Shown piece by piece: positions 45,349-57,115 of a DNA stretch of 64,000 nucleotides (position 1 is the first letter of the stretch; each line of letters opens with the position of its first letter). The translations under genes were made by a program, and so were the position numbers. The stretch comes from Eretmocerus hayati. Taxonomy: Eukaryota > Arthropoda > Insecta > Hymenoptera > Aphelinidae. Below the pieces are notes generated by a model that was not told the origin of the DNA, did not search any database, and was given only the letters and a program-made list of their open reading frames with translations. Where the stretch lies: positions 79,412,748 through 79,476,747 of the forward strand of contig CM056742.1 in the NCBI GenBank assembly GCA_029851415.1, given 5' to 3'.

Positions 45349-47040
45349 ATCATCGGAATCATCTGAAACAAAATCAAAAATATTTTCCAAATGTTCCTCT
45401 CAAGCCATGCTCCAAATATGCTCCTAGCTCAGTCTCTCTGACTCAGAGTGAACCGAGCTGGAACGAGTGAAAATACAGTTGGCCCGAACACAAGATCAAC
45501 CATATAATCACCCTAGTCATCACAACAAAACTTGGGAACACACCAGGTTTCTTAATGCAATGACCCATCCAGAAAGTCGGCGGATATCTCGAGATTTAAT
45601 ATGAAACTCAAACTCTGCTCGTAAATATGGCAAACTCAATGATTTATCTCCGGAGAAACTCAAATGAATATACACTCATGGAATTCCAAAATAAAACTCG
45701 ATGTACTCTTCTGAAAATAAAATTAGGGAGGGTATTAATTTGTTTCATGTACACACCTATGACAAACAATGCACCGTTGTCGATTGACAGAATGATTTCT
45801 CCATCGATTACTATCAAGTGCATTCTCTGACCCACATGGTCTATATTCAGATGATAGTCGCTCGTGACTTTGTACCAAAAGTCGGTGAAAAGGGTGGTAT
45901 CTAAACAGAAAAGATTTGTTTTCCCCATTATAGCTACACACCTCGGCTCTATTTTCATTATTTGTGTGAATACACATATTCACATATTTTGAATGCTCAA
46001 CTCTTATGGATCTCACTTTCCAGAGGAGCGTCATAGGGTGTCGATTCAATGTCATTCAATATTAATACAATTATTATGCCAAGTCATGTGTAATTATGGT
46101 GGGTTAAAATATCGCCTACATAAAGAGTCATAATCACGTAAAGTTTCAAGGCTGAAGTCAGTAAGATATTAATTAATTATTCATTTCTAAATGTCATCTG
46201 CTTGGCTGCCATATTCTCCATATACAGCTAACAATCTCGAGCTATGCCTAATTTAAGCCTAGAAAAGGTTTAGTATTTATTGCACGGCCGCAGCACACGG
46301 GAGTATTCACAACGAATAGCTAAACTGGACTATGCGACTACTAACTCGGCACTCTCGCGCGCCACGTTTGAATTTTCGTGCCGCGCGACAACTTACAGCG
46401 GTGCCAACATGAATGCACCTGGTTAGGGACCCTAGAATCTAGGGACCCTACAAATGGTGCGCGCGCATCCTCCAATGCCGCCCTAGGGACCCTACAAATG
46501 GTGCGCGCGCATCCTCCAATGCCGTCACCTACTTTCACCACCACCGCTGCTCGCGCGCCGCCGCGGCTCGCATCAAATATGGCGTCACTACAGCCAGCAC
46601 TCGAACAATGAAACGGCGTCTTCAATGACGCGCAATTCACATATACACACTCACACAAGCAGTATCTCGATCCAATACTCACTCGCGGAAGACGGCTTAC
46701 AATCGAATAATCTGACGCGAATCAGCTGACGAGTTCACCCGATCTCACATGTGCTGCGCGCGCGCAATTCAAAAACATAAACAAACTTTGCTCACCCGTA
46801 CCTCTGTTACTGCGGGCCAGGTCGACCTCGTTCCCGCTGCTCTCAGCATCACTGTTGCTGCGTGCCGACATCTTGAAATACTATATGCACAGCTAGTGCA
46901 GCGATACTTATATATATATATATATACTGCCCGTCAATGACTTTTTGAAACGTCGCCGGCGCTTGCTTTAGCGTGGGTGACGCGACGCACAACTTTCATT
47001 CAACAAAACTTTCACAGATCGAAAAACACTTTTCCCTGAA
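45349..47040. other. Rest of the Copia leader, unassigned
   Basis: No gene recognised. Short minus-strand frames near 45.6-46.05 kb overlap each other and have no familiar motif. 46.3-46.9 kb is GC-rich and may hold another insertion. A (TA)n run lies near 46908-46926. Confidence 0.4.
46429..46528. repeat. 44-bp direct repeats related to MITE termini
   Basis: TAGGGACCCTACAAATGG followed by GCGCGCGCATCCTCC occurs twice, 44 bp apart, after a partial TAGGGACCCTAG. ACAAATGG followed by GCGCGCGC closely parallels the ends of the 225-bp MITE at 3106-3330. Confidence 0.7.
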
Positions 47041-47061
47041 CCGAACCACGCTCTGCAACCA
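47041..47061 (-). promoter_or_regulatory. Copia primer-binding site
   Basis: TGGTTGCAGAGCGTGG (minus strand) directly abuts the 5' LTR. Its complement resembles the 3' end of an initiator methionine tRNA (CTCTGC then ACCA) with a mismatch; Copia elements often use that tRNA. The tRNA identity is inference. Confidence 0.6.
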
Positions 47062-47264
47062 TGTCGGAGTTTTATGGAGCAGGTTGATTGAATAATAAGA
47101 GTTCAATTAATGAAAAAAACACTAGTATTAATTAAGGCCTCGATGTGCACCTCGCCGCGATGGGTACAAGACTGGGGAGACGCCGTTTTGCCAATATGGC
47201 GGCGCTCCATGGGAAGGGACTGAGAGGGGAGCGAGGAGAGACGAGCGCAGCCGCTACTCCAACA
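47062..47264 (-). repeat. Copia 5' LTR
   Basis: 203 bp, same ends as the 3' LTR, five differences. The target duplication TCAAG follows at 47265-47269. Confidence 0.95.
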
Positions 47265-47269
47265 TCAAG

Positions 47270-48983
47270 TTGTGTGCTTCATTCATGCGGTTCGCGCATT
47301 GATGTGTTCCCAGACCGGCATGACCGTCATTTGAATGATGTGACAAATCTGATAATTTCGTATCAGTCTGTGTTTCTCGTCATAACAACATATAGGTAGA
47401 ATTGATCATCTGCAAAACCTCTTCTCGACAATCGATGCATATAGGGAATAATGCAGTGTATCATACTCTTCAAGTGTAATATTTTCTGCAGAGTGTAAGA
47501 AGAAATGATGCGTATCCACAGTGGGTTCTTATAATGATTATTTGATGAACTGTGCTTAGCTTGCACTAGTCTCAATAGAAGTTGGATGTACAAGTCCATT
47601 GGTACCAAGCACTCACTCCAAAGCTTGATGATAGTAAACTACATCTGCTGGTTCGAGAAATTCGTTGAGGGATTCGGTGAGCAATCTATGTACAAACAAA
47701 TGAATATCCTTAATGGTGCCATCAGGTTGGATCAATTAATTGCTGCTGTTGATTAGTGAGATAATGTCTCATGTGACTGGCAACTCTAATCTCTCAGTTA
47801 GAATTTCATTCCATCAAATCACTTATTAAGATTAATAGATCATCTCAACAAAGCCAACCAGTTGACGCATTAGAGTTTTGACGAGGATGATTCTCCCATT
47901 AATTGTACCAAAAATGTTCCAAGTCAAACAACCTGACCAATGGCACCATCATTCACAATGTAAATGGCTGTTTCTGTCCATTGACTTAGGGACGCTCATC
48001 CTGAAGCTTCCTCACACGAGTTTCTTTAATATATACTATATAGAACTATGAATCTGTAGAGGCACATTCCATGCAACATACAATGAAGATGACTGAATTT
48101 TAAAAAGATGAGGAAACTCTACTCGGTGTTGAGCAAAGGGAACAGCAAGTGCCATAGCTAATATCGGGAGGGGTATGATGCACTCCTCACACTTACCACA
48201 TATACACGTTTGGTACCTGAATCTTCATTCTGTGATCTACGGAGTTGTGGAGAATACAACCACATCTATGAGGGATATCTTTATTGATGCTAATAAAGTA
48301 ATGAGATGTGGGCAACTCAGACTCAGTTTTTAACATGCATATCTCTTGTGTAACCTCAAAACATTGATGACTAGTGGAGATTAGTACAAAAGTTGCTAGA
48401 CCCAAAGGCCTTGAGCAGTTGCAAAATGCTCCGTCACAATGATACATAAAAGGTCTTGAACATATAACACAACTGCTTAAAAATAGTTTCTACAGGAACT
48501 ATTTAGTTCATTCTCTGTTGCTATCAATTTTCTGAGTTTGGGCGAGATTGATTGATGTTGGAAACTGAATCTGCCTTGCTCACATCTTAATATTTTTTGG
48601 GCATCAAAAGAGATGGACTTTGAGTAATGGTGTTCTTCATAATTCCACATACAGATGATGAATCACCAGTCCAAGTTTGAGGTGCACTACTCTGTTAACT
48701 AGTAGTTGAAACTATCAAAAGCCACATTCAATACTTCACTTGAATGCAGGTTCTAATAGTTTTGACTATTTCTCCCAATAATAGATCAAACTTTGACCAG
48801 TAATTCAGTATATGAGTTGACTTATGAAGAAGATCTGAGGGCCATCTCTTCTGATGTTGACAAAGTATTGAGATGTGAGCTAGGCAGATTCATTTTCCAA
48901 CATGAATCTGTCTTGTTCCGCCTCAAAACATTCATGGTAATTGAAGCTGAGTCATTTCGGAGCATTTCGACAAATGCCGTCAC
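47270..48983. other. Unassigned region with exon-like repeats
   Basis: No complete gene. A segment of about 150 bp occurs at about 48220-48400 (plus), 48530-48680 (inverted) and 48800-48960 (plus), with shared words such as GAGATGTGRGCWA and CCTCAAAACATT. The best copy reads TYEEDLRAISSDVDKVLRCE; another reads SMRDIFIDANKVMRCGQL with stops. This suggests decayed copies of one coding exon that I cannot name. Before the Copia insertion this DNA was continuous with 35.4-38.4 kb. Confidence 0.4.
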
Positions 48984-48991
48984 GGGGGGGG

Positions 48992-50996
48992 GGGTCTGGA
49001 GAAAATCCCTAAAAATCTTCCTCCATTATTCCTATCTTTGAATACAAATCTATAGAAATTTTATTTTGGACTTTTCCGAAGCTCCCTAGGTGTCCTAGGG
49101 CCCAATATACGCTCATTTTGTGACCCTTTACAAGCCTATTTTCGAAAAATCATAGCTCCGACTAGATTCGATACTTTTCGACGTACTGGGGCGCATTTTC
49201 TTTGTTGAGACTGGTACTTTTGAGGAAAAAATTACTCGACACCAATAATTTAGCCTATTAACGTCTAAAAGCTTTCTACTGGGAGCGTATTTTAGCGATT
49301 TTCGGGCCTTCCTCCAAGTGACTTAGCTCCTACTAGAAAATCGATAATTGACTCTTACCGGTATTAATTTTGGGGGTCTTGGAAAAACCTACAATTTGAC
49401 CACTGGTAAAAGTCGATTATCGTAATTTTCATAGGAGTTATAGTCAATACAAGTTGAGCAGTTTTGTAAGAATGACAAACTTTGAGCTCAATTTGAAAGA
49501 CCCGTTTTTTCGTCATCTAACCTACGAGAATATGTTCTAAAAGACAAGTTTCATTGGTTAGAACTACGATCTGGGTGGTTTTTTTGATTCCTGATTTCTG
49601 GGAGACTGTTCGAAGTACCCTAATCAGACTTTTTGCTAAAAATTACCTCATAAATATGGCTCGCATATGCTTCCATCTGAACTGATGGTCATCAATATGT
49701 GTAGAATGACTCTCCAAAGCAGACCTAAATAGTGTGGGAACTTTCGGAAGCGAGCCTCGAGCTAGCTGCGAGCAGGAGGTTTCATTTTACGAGTTGAAAA
49801 TGGGAATTATTTTGTCTATTTGGACGCGGGTGAGTGCGAGTGGTATTCCACTCATTCTAGCCCACAAATGAGATGAGCGGCTAAAATAGGAATTCGAACA
49901 TTGTTTCCCGACTCATGACAATCTAAACACGATTCTTATGTTAGATTGGCTCTTAGATGTCATCTAATGCTTCAACGTCGGTGAACCCGGTTGTCCAGGT
50001 TTTGGTGGCTCTAGAGCAAAATGGCCATGATTCAGAGCCAAACGGACCACGAGATCGTGTTTAGATGGTCATTTTGAGTCAGAAAAACAGGTTTGTGTCC
50101 CTATTTTAGCTACTCGTCTCATTTGATAGCTAGAATGAGTGACATCCCTCCCACGCTCGCCTGCTCTTGAATATACTGAATATTGCCAATTTGGAAACGT
50201 TGGTTTGAATATCCAGCTCGTTTCTGGCTTGGGGCTTGCCTCTGAAAGTTTCCGCACATATTTGAGGCTACTTTGCGGAGTAATTCCACACATATTGATG
50301 CCCATTAGTTCAGATAGAAGCATATGCAAGCCATATTTATGAGGTAATTTTTAGCAAAAAGTCAAAAAAGGGTACATTGAACAGTCTACCAAATATCAGG
50401 AACCAAGAAAGCCACCCAGATCATTGTTCTGACCAATAGTACTTGTCTTCGAGATCATATTCTCACAGGTGAGACGATGAAGAAACAAAAACGGTTTTTT
50501 CAAATCGAGCTCAAGGTTTGTCATTCTTACGAAACTGCTCAATCCGTATCTACTGTAACTCCTATGAAGAGTACGACAATCGACATGTACTAGTAGTGAA
50601 GTTGTAGGTTTTCCCGAGCTCTTCAAAATGATTACCGGTAGAAGTCAATTATCACTTTTCTAGAAGGAACTAGGTCACTTGGAAGCAAGCCCAAAAATCG
50701 CTCAAATATGCTCTCAGTAGAAATCTTTTCGAAGTTGCTAGGCTGAATTATCGATATCGGGCAATTCTTTTCTCAAAAGTACTAGTTTCGACAAAGAAAA
50801 TGCACCGAAGTACGTCGAACAATATTGAGTCTAGTCGGGGCTATGATTTTGCGAAAACAGGCTCGAAAAGGGTAAATTTGGGCCTTTTTGGCCCTAGGGC
50901 CTACGGGGAGCTTCGAAAAAGTCCAAAAGACATTTTTCTGTACCATTCAAAGTTAGAACTGATGGAAAAAAATTTTTAGGGGTTTCTTCCAGACCC
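48992..50996. mobile_element. 2-kb foldback element with 944-bp arms
   Basis: GGGTCTGGAGAAAATCCCTA at the left is mirrored by the right end (TTAGGGGTTTCTTCCAGACCC), and the match continues to about 49935 and 50053, leaving a centre of about 117 bp. Arms are equal in length within the accuracy of reading and differ by scattered substitutions. A G-run precedes the left end. No coding capacity. Its target duplication is not clear. It is a non-autonomous foldback or large MITE of unknown superfamily. Confidence 0.85.
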
Positions 50997-51644
50997 TCCT
51001 CATACACACTGCAATTGCAAGACAAAGGAGCGTCAAGCAGTTGTGAGATCTCCCTCACAACTCATTTGCAATCATACGCCCATAGCTTAATTGAGTCTCA
51101 TTCTTCTAGAGCTTTGTGAGTAGATTATGAACTTGAAAAAATATGAAACCATTCCCACTTTTGTATTCAACAGAGGAATTTTGAGAGACAGAAATGAAGA
51201 TGTCAAGGATTATGGGTAACGTAAGAAACGTACATAAGTGTGTACGGGGGTAGTGTAAGATGTGTGTGGTACCCCTCCTGAACAGCAGAGTACTCTATAT
51301 TTGGCGTCATGCCTCAATGCTCGCTTTCCAAGGATGTGGAGACAATAGAATGATTTTGATAGCTATTACGGGAATTATGCTGTTATAAATGTGTATTCAG
51401 TATTCAATTGAAATTTCATCCCAGTGTTGTTCTACATCTTGCCATGAAAACATAACTTGGACAACTGAATGTTCAAGAGAAAATGATTGCATTCTGTAGA
51501 ACCATGTATGAGTGATCTGATTACTTCTCTTGATGAAGAATTATATTCTCGTGACTATAGATATTGCTTGCAGATGCTGGAAATCACACTGTGACCTGAG
51601 TGAATTGAGGAATCGGATCTTTTTGGGATTAATGTGTAGCAGTC
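50997..51644. other. Region upstream of the BEN-domain gene
   Basis: No open gene seen. It should contain the promoter and 5' UTR of the BEN gene, but I find no convincing core promoter. TGTGTAG at 51633-51639 could be a splice acceptor for a 5' untranslated exon. Confidence 0.35.
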
Positions 51645-54159
51645 ATGTCGATGAAGTACGTTGATGTAACTTTCAGTCAAGATGGTCAGGGTAAAATAGC
51701 TCCAGTTTATGAAGTGATTGATCCTGATTACCCTGCCAGTCACATTCGTCCAAGAGACGAGAATGATTTCATCAAAGAACATGAGTATGATGTAAAATGG
51801 TTCAAATGTGGCCCTGATGGATACAAATGTCTCAAGAAACATAGGCATTTACATGACTTCTATCCAGCAAAAATCAATGGTATTGCAGGTAAATACCGGA
51901 GATTTGAGAGGCTCATTATGTCTGCAAATGTATGCCTGCTCGCTCTCACTTACCTTTTCAGAAAAATATATTGTTCACATTTACTGTGGAAGTCGGTTTT
52001 ATTGATCTACTATCTACTATATATTACCTACTATCTAATCTTACTATCTACTATCTAATCTACTAACTACTTTTTAATCTACTATCTACTACCTAATCTA
52101 CTACCTACTATTTGATCTACTATCTGTTCCCGTCCAGCTGAAGTAACATCCTTATTTTTTTACATTCACCTTATTCTACAACTACGAGTAATTTTATTCT
52201 TGCATGTGAGACTTACTGCATGAAACTGATTGTCCGCTGTTTATTCACAGAAACATCAGAAGAATTACGAAAGCTTGCGGCACTGAGGAAACGTATCCCT
52301 AAACGGAAATATGACGATGGCAGCGAAAAGAGTGATAGCAATTCACTGAAAGAGATAAATCAGGTACAATATAATGCTGTCTTATCCATCATAGGACATG
52401 AATTCTAACAGAATGAATTTTATGCTCCTTTTGCTGAAGGAGTTGCAGCGTCAAAAAAAAAGTAAGAGAACTGTCACTGAGAACAGATCTGCATCAGTTT
52501 TGAGAGACGTACAGAGGAAGACGCCTTTGTCATCATTGGCTCCTCAATTCGAGGATAGCGATTACGATATAGCTCAGAAGGACGACTTTCATGACGGAGA
52601 TAACTTCGATGGAGGCCTTGCCAACATTGAAACGGTGGTGTACCGCAGTAAAACTCCAGATAAAACCAATACCTTTTTGAAACCAACCGGAACGAGTACT
52701 CCCCTACCATTTCCAACCTCTCAAATATATGCATCTTTCTCGCCTGTAACTCCTCCAACTCGGCAACCGAGCTCAGATGGACGTTCACCAAATTTGTACT
52801 CCCATGATCTTGGCAGATCAACTACGCCTGATCCAAATAGTGCAAACCTTCCTGAGAACTCTGAACAAGGATTCAGATCAGTATTGAGTTCAAGAAGGCA
52901 TGGGCTATCGTTGAATGCGGAGTGTGGGTCAAGGGGTAGAGTGGCAAATGCTCATTCGGAACGTCTTCATCAATCAGCTACAACAGCTCATACAACGAGT
53001 GTCGATCCTAGTAAACGAAGACCATCACCTGCAAGTGTTGAACGATTGTCGCAGATGAGTACAAGTGCAAGAGCACAAACCAACAACAGCAGGAGACCAT
53101 CACCAAGGGAGCCCGTAACATTGCCTAGGGCGAGAGCAATGGCAGGCTACAGAGATGGTTACGGGGAAAGGCATACGCGACGGAATGCACGTGGTAATTG
53201 TTTGAATGTTTTTTTCTAGGAAAACACATGCGTGTTCTATTCGTTCACTACGTGTTCCTGTCTTTACAGCTCGAACAGATCGTTCGCGTAGGAGTAGGCG
53301 GTTTCTCGTCACGAATAGCCTACAACACTACCACATGAGATCGGGAGCTGGTTACGAAGAGAGAAAAGCTATCAGGTACAAGCATGTACCTGATACTAAT
53401 AAGGAACAAGTGAGTTGAGAGCTGATCCGCTCATATTCCCTTTGTCACGCACTCCATTTGAGGCCAGCTTCCAACATGTAAATGAGATATCTTTGTGGAA
53501 GTGATCCGAATGAATGAATTTCAATGCATATCCATTGTAATGTTATTTAGAAGCGTAAGCGTCAGGGTAAGCATCATGCTTGGCTTCTTGAGTTGAGACT
53601 AAGGAAGCCTGACCAGATATCAAAGTAGTGCTTCATGAATGATACTCACCTCCTCAAACCTTCCCCTTCACCAGCCCACTATCAATTGATATTTTTCTAT
53701 TTTCTCCAGATTTACTTGGCAGAGAATATTGCCGTGGACCAATTGAGATGGAATTTGATTATGAAAGAAAATGACAAAACTTACATTGAGATAACAGCAG
53801 AAGTTTTGTGGAGTGCAGAGGAAATCGCAGACACTGCTCTTGATATCACTCAAGTCAGGAATGCAATCCCTGGGAGGCCCATTAGGCCCATCGATCGAGA
53901 AAGATTGCTCCTCTTGATAAGTGAGTATATCTCATATTGCATCATCTTCGTTACCTACTTCATATTCATTGATGATGAACTCGTATTTTTAGGTCTATAC
54001 TACGACTACTTGCTCGAAAAGAAGAAAAACTTGAGCGAAGATGAACGGATCAATCTCTTGTTTGAGTCTCTCTCGATTCTATCAAGGTTCAAATCCAAAG
54101 AACGAGAAGAAGCTCTGTTGGAATATCAGAACGGAGCCAATGATACCAGAGATGATTGA
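51645..54159 (+). CDS. BEN-domain protein, six coding exons
   Basis: Joining 51645-51888, 52251-52363, 52440-53193, 53270-53409, 53710-53920 and 53993-54159 gives one frame of 543 codons including TGA. Every junction has GT-AG signals (donors GTAAAT, GTACAA, GTAATT, GTGAGT, GTGAGT; acceptors TTCACAG, GCTGAAG, TTTACAG, CTCCAG, TTTTTAG) and the phases agree, so I think it is functional. The N-terminus (residues 1-80, with EYDVKWFKCGPDGYKCL and HDFYPAKINGI) looks like a small beta-barrel module seen before BEN domains. Residues 80-415 are basic then Ser/Pro-rich, probably disordered. Residues about 420-495 fit a BEN domain: ITAEVLWSAEEIADTAL, then RPIRPIDRERLLLLI. BEN domains bind DNA or chromatin partners and often repress transcription; the nucleus is the likely location. 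A charged C-terminal helix follows. The exact target is unknown. Confidence 0.75.
52003..52128. repeat. Minisatellite in intron 1 of the BEN gene
   Basis: Repeated CTACTATCTAAT-like words across about 125 bp between exons 1 and 2. No coding role. Confidence 0.8.
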
Positions 54160-54404
54160 ATTCGTATTATTTCTCCGACATATGTACAAATGACATGGTT
54201 AATGATCCATCAACTGATGATTTGTAATTTAATTATTATTTGTAGCGCTCATCTGCGTGGGGGCTTCCATTCCGTGACTCATCATTTCATTTTTTGACTC
54301 ATTGTGTTTGACAGAAAGTGTGAAAAGTAGTTTGATGTTGATTCTAGAACCAATGATCTCGCTTGTTCCCCCAAAATTGTGGTATGTTAACACTATTTTG
54401 AACA

Positions 54405-54410
54405 AATAAA
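54405..54410 (+). terminator. Polyadenylation signal of the BEN gene
   Basis: AATAAA about 245 bp after the stop codon and about 45 bp before the inserted foldback element, so the 3' UTR has probably been kept intact. Confidence 0.5.
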
Positions 54411-54455
54411 ATAATACTTCGTTGATTGATTCTTCCGAGTATGTCTTCAATTATC

Positions 54456-55362
54456 ACAGCCCCACAAAAGAATGTTCTGACCTAACTCCCAAATCATGCC
54501 ACCTTTATGTTTTTGGGGTCGCTGAACCCGAATCCGAGGTCGATTTGGTCCCAGCATAGCAAAGTTCTGACATAACCTCAAAAATTCGTGATTCTTCGAG
54601 AATGCTTGGAGCTGGTGATCAAACCATACTTTGTTTTGCACTTACTCCATGTTTTTGGGGTCGCTGAATCCAAATCCGAGGTCGATTTGGTCCCAGCATA
54701 ACAAAGTTCTGACATAACCCCCAAAATCCGTGGTTTCAACAAGTGTAAGACAAAGTATGGTTTTCGTCACCAGCTCCAAGCATTCTCAACAAATCACGGA
54801 TTTTTGAGGTTATGTCAGAACTTTGCAATGTTGGGGCCAAATGAACCTAGGATTCGAATTCAGCAACCCCAAAGACATGGAGTAAACGTAACACAAAGAA
54901 TGGTTAGACCTCCAGCTCCAAGCACTCTCGAAAAATCCCTGACTTTTAAGGTTATGTCAGGACTTTGCAATGCTGGGACCAAATCAACCTTGGATTCGGA
55001 TTCAGCGACCCCAAAAACATGGAGTAAGTGCAAAACCAAGTATGGTTTGATCACCAGCTCCAAGCGTTCTCGAAGAATCACGAATTTTTGAGGTTATGTC
55101 AGAACTTCGCTGTGCTGTGACTAAATGGACTTCGGATTTGGATTCAGCGACCCCAGAAACCTGTAGTCACTCCATAAAACTGTATTTAGTATGGTTTGGT
55201 TATGATCTCCGATCGATTTTGTGAAATTGTGATTTTTTGAGGTTATGTCAAAATCTCGACGTGCTTGGACCAAACTGACCTCGGATTCTGGTTCAGCGAC
55301 CCCGAAAACATAATGGTAGCATGGTTTGGATGTTAGGTCAGAACTTTTTTTTGTGGGGCTGT
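54456..55362. mobile_element. 907-bp foldback element of inverted ~143-bp monomers
   Basis: ACAGCCCCACAAAA at the left and its complement at the right frame the element; ATTATC and ATTATG lie just outside, an imperfect 5-6-bp target duplication. Inside, monomers with GAGGTTATGTCAGAACTT and GGTCGCTGAATCC words run inverted to about 54740 and then direct, with GAGGTTATGTC at 54806, 54949, 55090 and 55239 (spacing about 143-149 bp). The arms are therefore tandem arrays that switch polarity, as in the giant palindrome, but with unrelated sequence. No coding capacity. Confidence 0.85.
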
Positions 55363-56855
55363 ATTATGGTTGTAACGACGGCTGTCTTACGAGTCATTGT
55401 ACCGTTTTTATTGACTATGTTTCGATGTCAACCTTGTCACCCTTTTCGAGTCTACTGATTCCCCTGGTAGGAATTGTGGTCAGTGTGATGCTAGAGCCTG
55501 GTCATTGTACTGATTTGACTGATCAGGGACTGACCAGTATCCTGGTGCTTCTGAACATCGGGGACTGACTAGAAACCCTGAGTTGGTTATCATTCTAAGA
55601 ATACTCATATAATCTTACCGCACAAGATGAATTTGAGTACGCCCACCAGAATTGTCTCCTAAATCTCTCATCGTACATTCTCCAATTCTCGCGGCTCGGA
55701 ATTACAAGATCTTTATGAAAACTGCCATCAGGTAACAAAGATGTTGGAAAACTTCGAGTCCCTTGCCCATTTGTACACAGTTTTATAGAGTCATGAAATC
55801 TTACGGGCCTTGGTTTCAAGTAAGGTTACACTGATTTGATTTATAATGGGAACAGTATGATTTCCATCTATTCAGGTTGGAAATCATTCATCTATCCTAG
55901 TATCCCAAACTATCCTGTACCAGAATGTAAACTCACCTCAACAGTCTTGGCAAAAAATTGTTGGAGCTGATTAAATATTTGTTCAATCCGAGATCATTCC
56001 TAACCTTCGAAATTATATTCCTTGAAAAACTTGATTTGATTATTCTGAACAAATACGTCACTGAAAATAAGTGATACTTATCTGTTTTCAATAAATATTT
56101 GTTGAAATTGACGACGATCGTGTCTTCACAATTGAAATATCTGTTTAATGAGAACGTTAACTTATTCGTTCAAATTGAACAGACCATTCGTGACTTGAAA
56201 TAAATATTCATTCAAACCCGTGGGTGCAATTGTGTTTTATGAGGTCCTGGCTAATTGAACACATATAAATTCGAGTTTATAAAATAAATTATCATTTGGT
56301 CGCACATTATTACTCAATTGTATATATTTGTTTTGAATAAACTCGATTATTTGGTTCTATTATCAGCTTTTACTGAATGTACAACTTATGAATAAATATG
56401 TATTTGAATCGAATACAATTTATTCATTGTGGCCTAATTCATGAGTGAATAGATCACAAAATCACCAGTGAATACATATTTATCTGAAAAAAGAATCTTG
56501 TATTCACTGAGAACAAATATTTTTTCAATCTACACAAGGCATTTACGATTAAATATATTTATTCAATTCTGGCAAATAATTTTCTCAGTGTATCCTTGGG
56601 CATGTCCATTTTCTTGTCCTGACACGAAAATCTGAAGTCACACACATCGAAAACTAGCAAAAGTACTGAATTAGACGAGCCAAATGAAAATAGAAGCAAC
56701 GGGAATGATAAATTCTGGAAAAGGCAAGAGGTAAACTGAGCCACAGGCAGGAAAAGGTAACAAGCGACTTTGAGGTTATGTTAGCGAGAGCACGCACATG
56801 GTGCTTCACTCCATAACGAGATACAGGAATGCACGATAGAACAAGAAAGTACTCA
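55363..56855. other. AT-rich unassigned region
   Basis: No gene recognised. 55.95-56.58 kb is dense in AATAAATATT/AAATATTTGTT words with no clear period, perhaps a decayed repeat array. Confidence 0.4.
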
Positions 56856-57115
56856 TTGCCATGAGAGAATATAACAAACTATCTGACAAAAGAAACACCA
56901 GAAAGTAGAATGAGAACAAAAGCTGATATAACACCTGATAGCACAGGGGAACAAGTCAAGAAGAAAATAACTGCAGAGGAAAATAGCACATCAAAAACAG
57001 AAGGAAGGGGGAATTTTAAGTAATCTGAATCTAGCTAAGAAAATGGATGAAGATGAAACAAATTCACAGGATGAGAGAATGCTGGAAGCCATAAAAAACA
57101 TGATAATGGATCAAC

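Larger units (their letters stand above)
38387..47264 (-). mobile_element. Complete Ty1/Copia LTR retrotransposon
   Basis: Two 203-bp LTRs (38387-38589 and 47062-47264) differ at about five positions and are flanked by the 5-bp target duplication TCAAG (38382-38386 and 47265-47269). In the minus direction the order is LTR, primer-binding site, long leader, gag-protease, integrase, RT-RNase H, polypurine tract, LTR. Integrase before RT is diagnostic of Copia. Only one in-frame stop and one frameshift are seen in the coding region, so it inserted fairly recently. The ~3.3-kb leader is unusually long and holds a tandem array and other sequence. Confidence 0.95.

Noticed and set aside
45627..46055. 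Minus-strand frames of about 105 residues in the Copia leader
   Set aside because: Two overlapping frames with no familiar motif and no splice context.
47145..47399. 84-residue frame across the Copia 5' LTR edge
   Set aside because: It crosses from LTR into flanking DNA and so cannot be an original gene.
51645..54159. Polydnavirus origin of the BEN gene
   Set aside because: BEN genes occur in bracoviruses, but no other viral gene or segment boundary is seen here and the gene has several introns; host origin is simpler.
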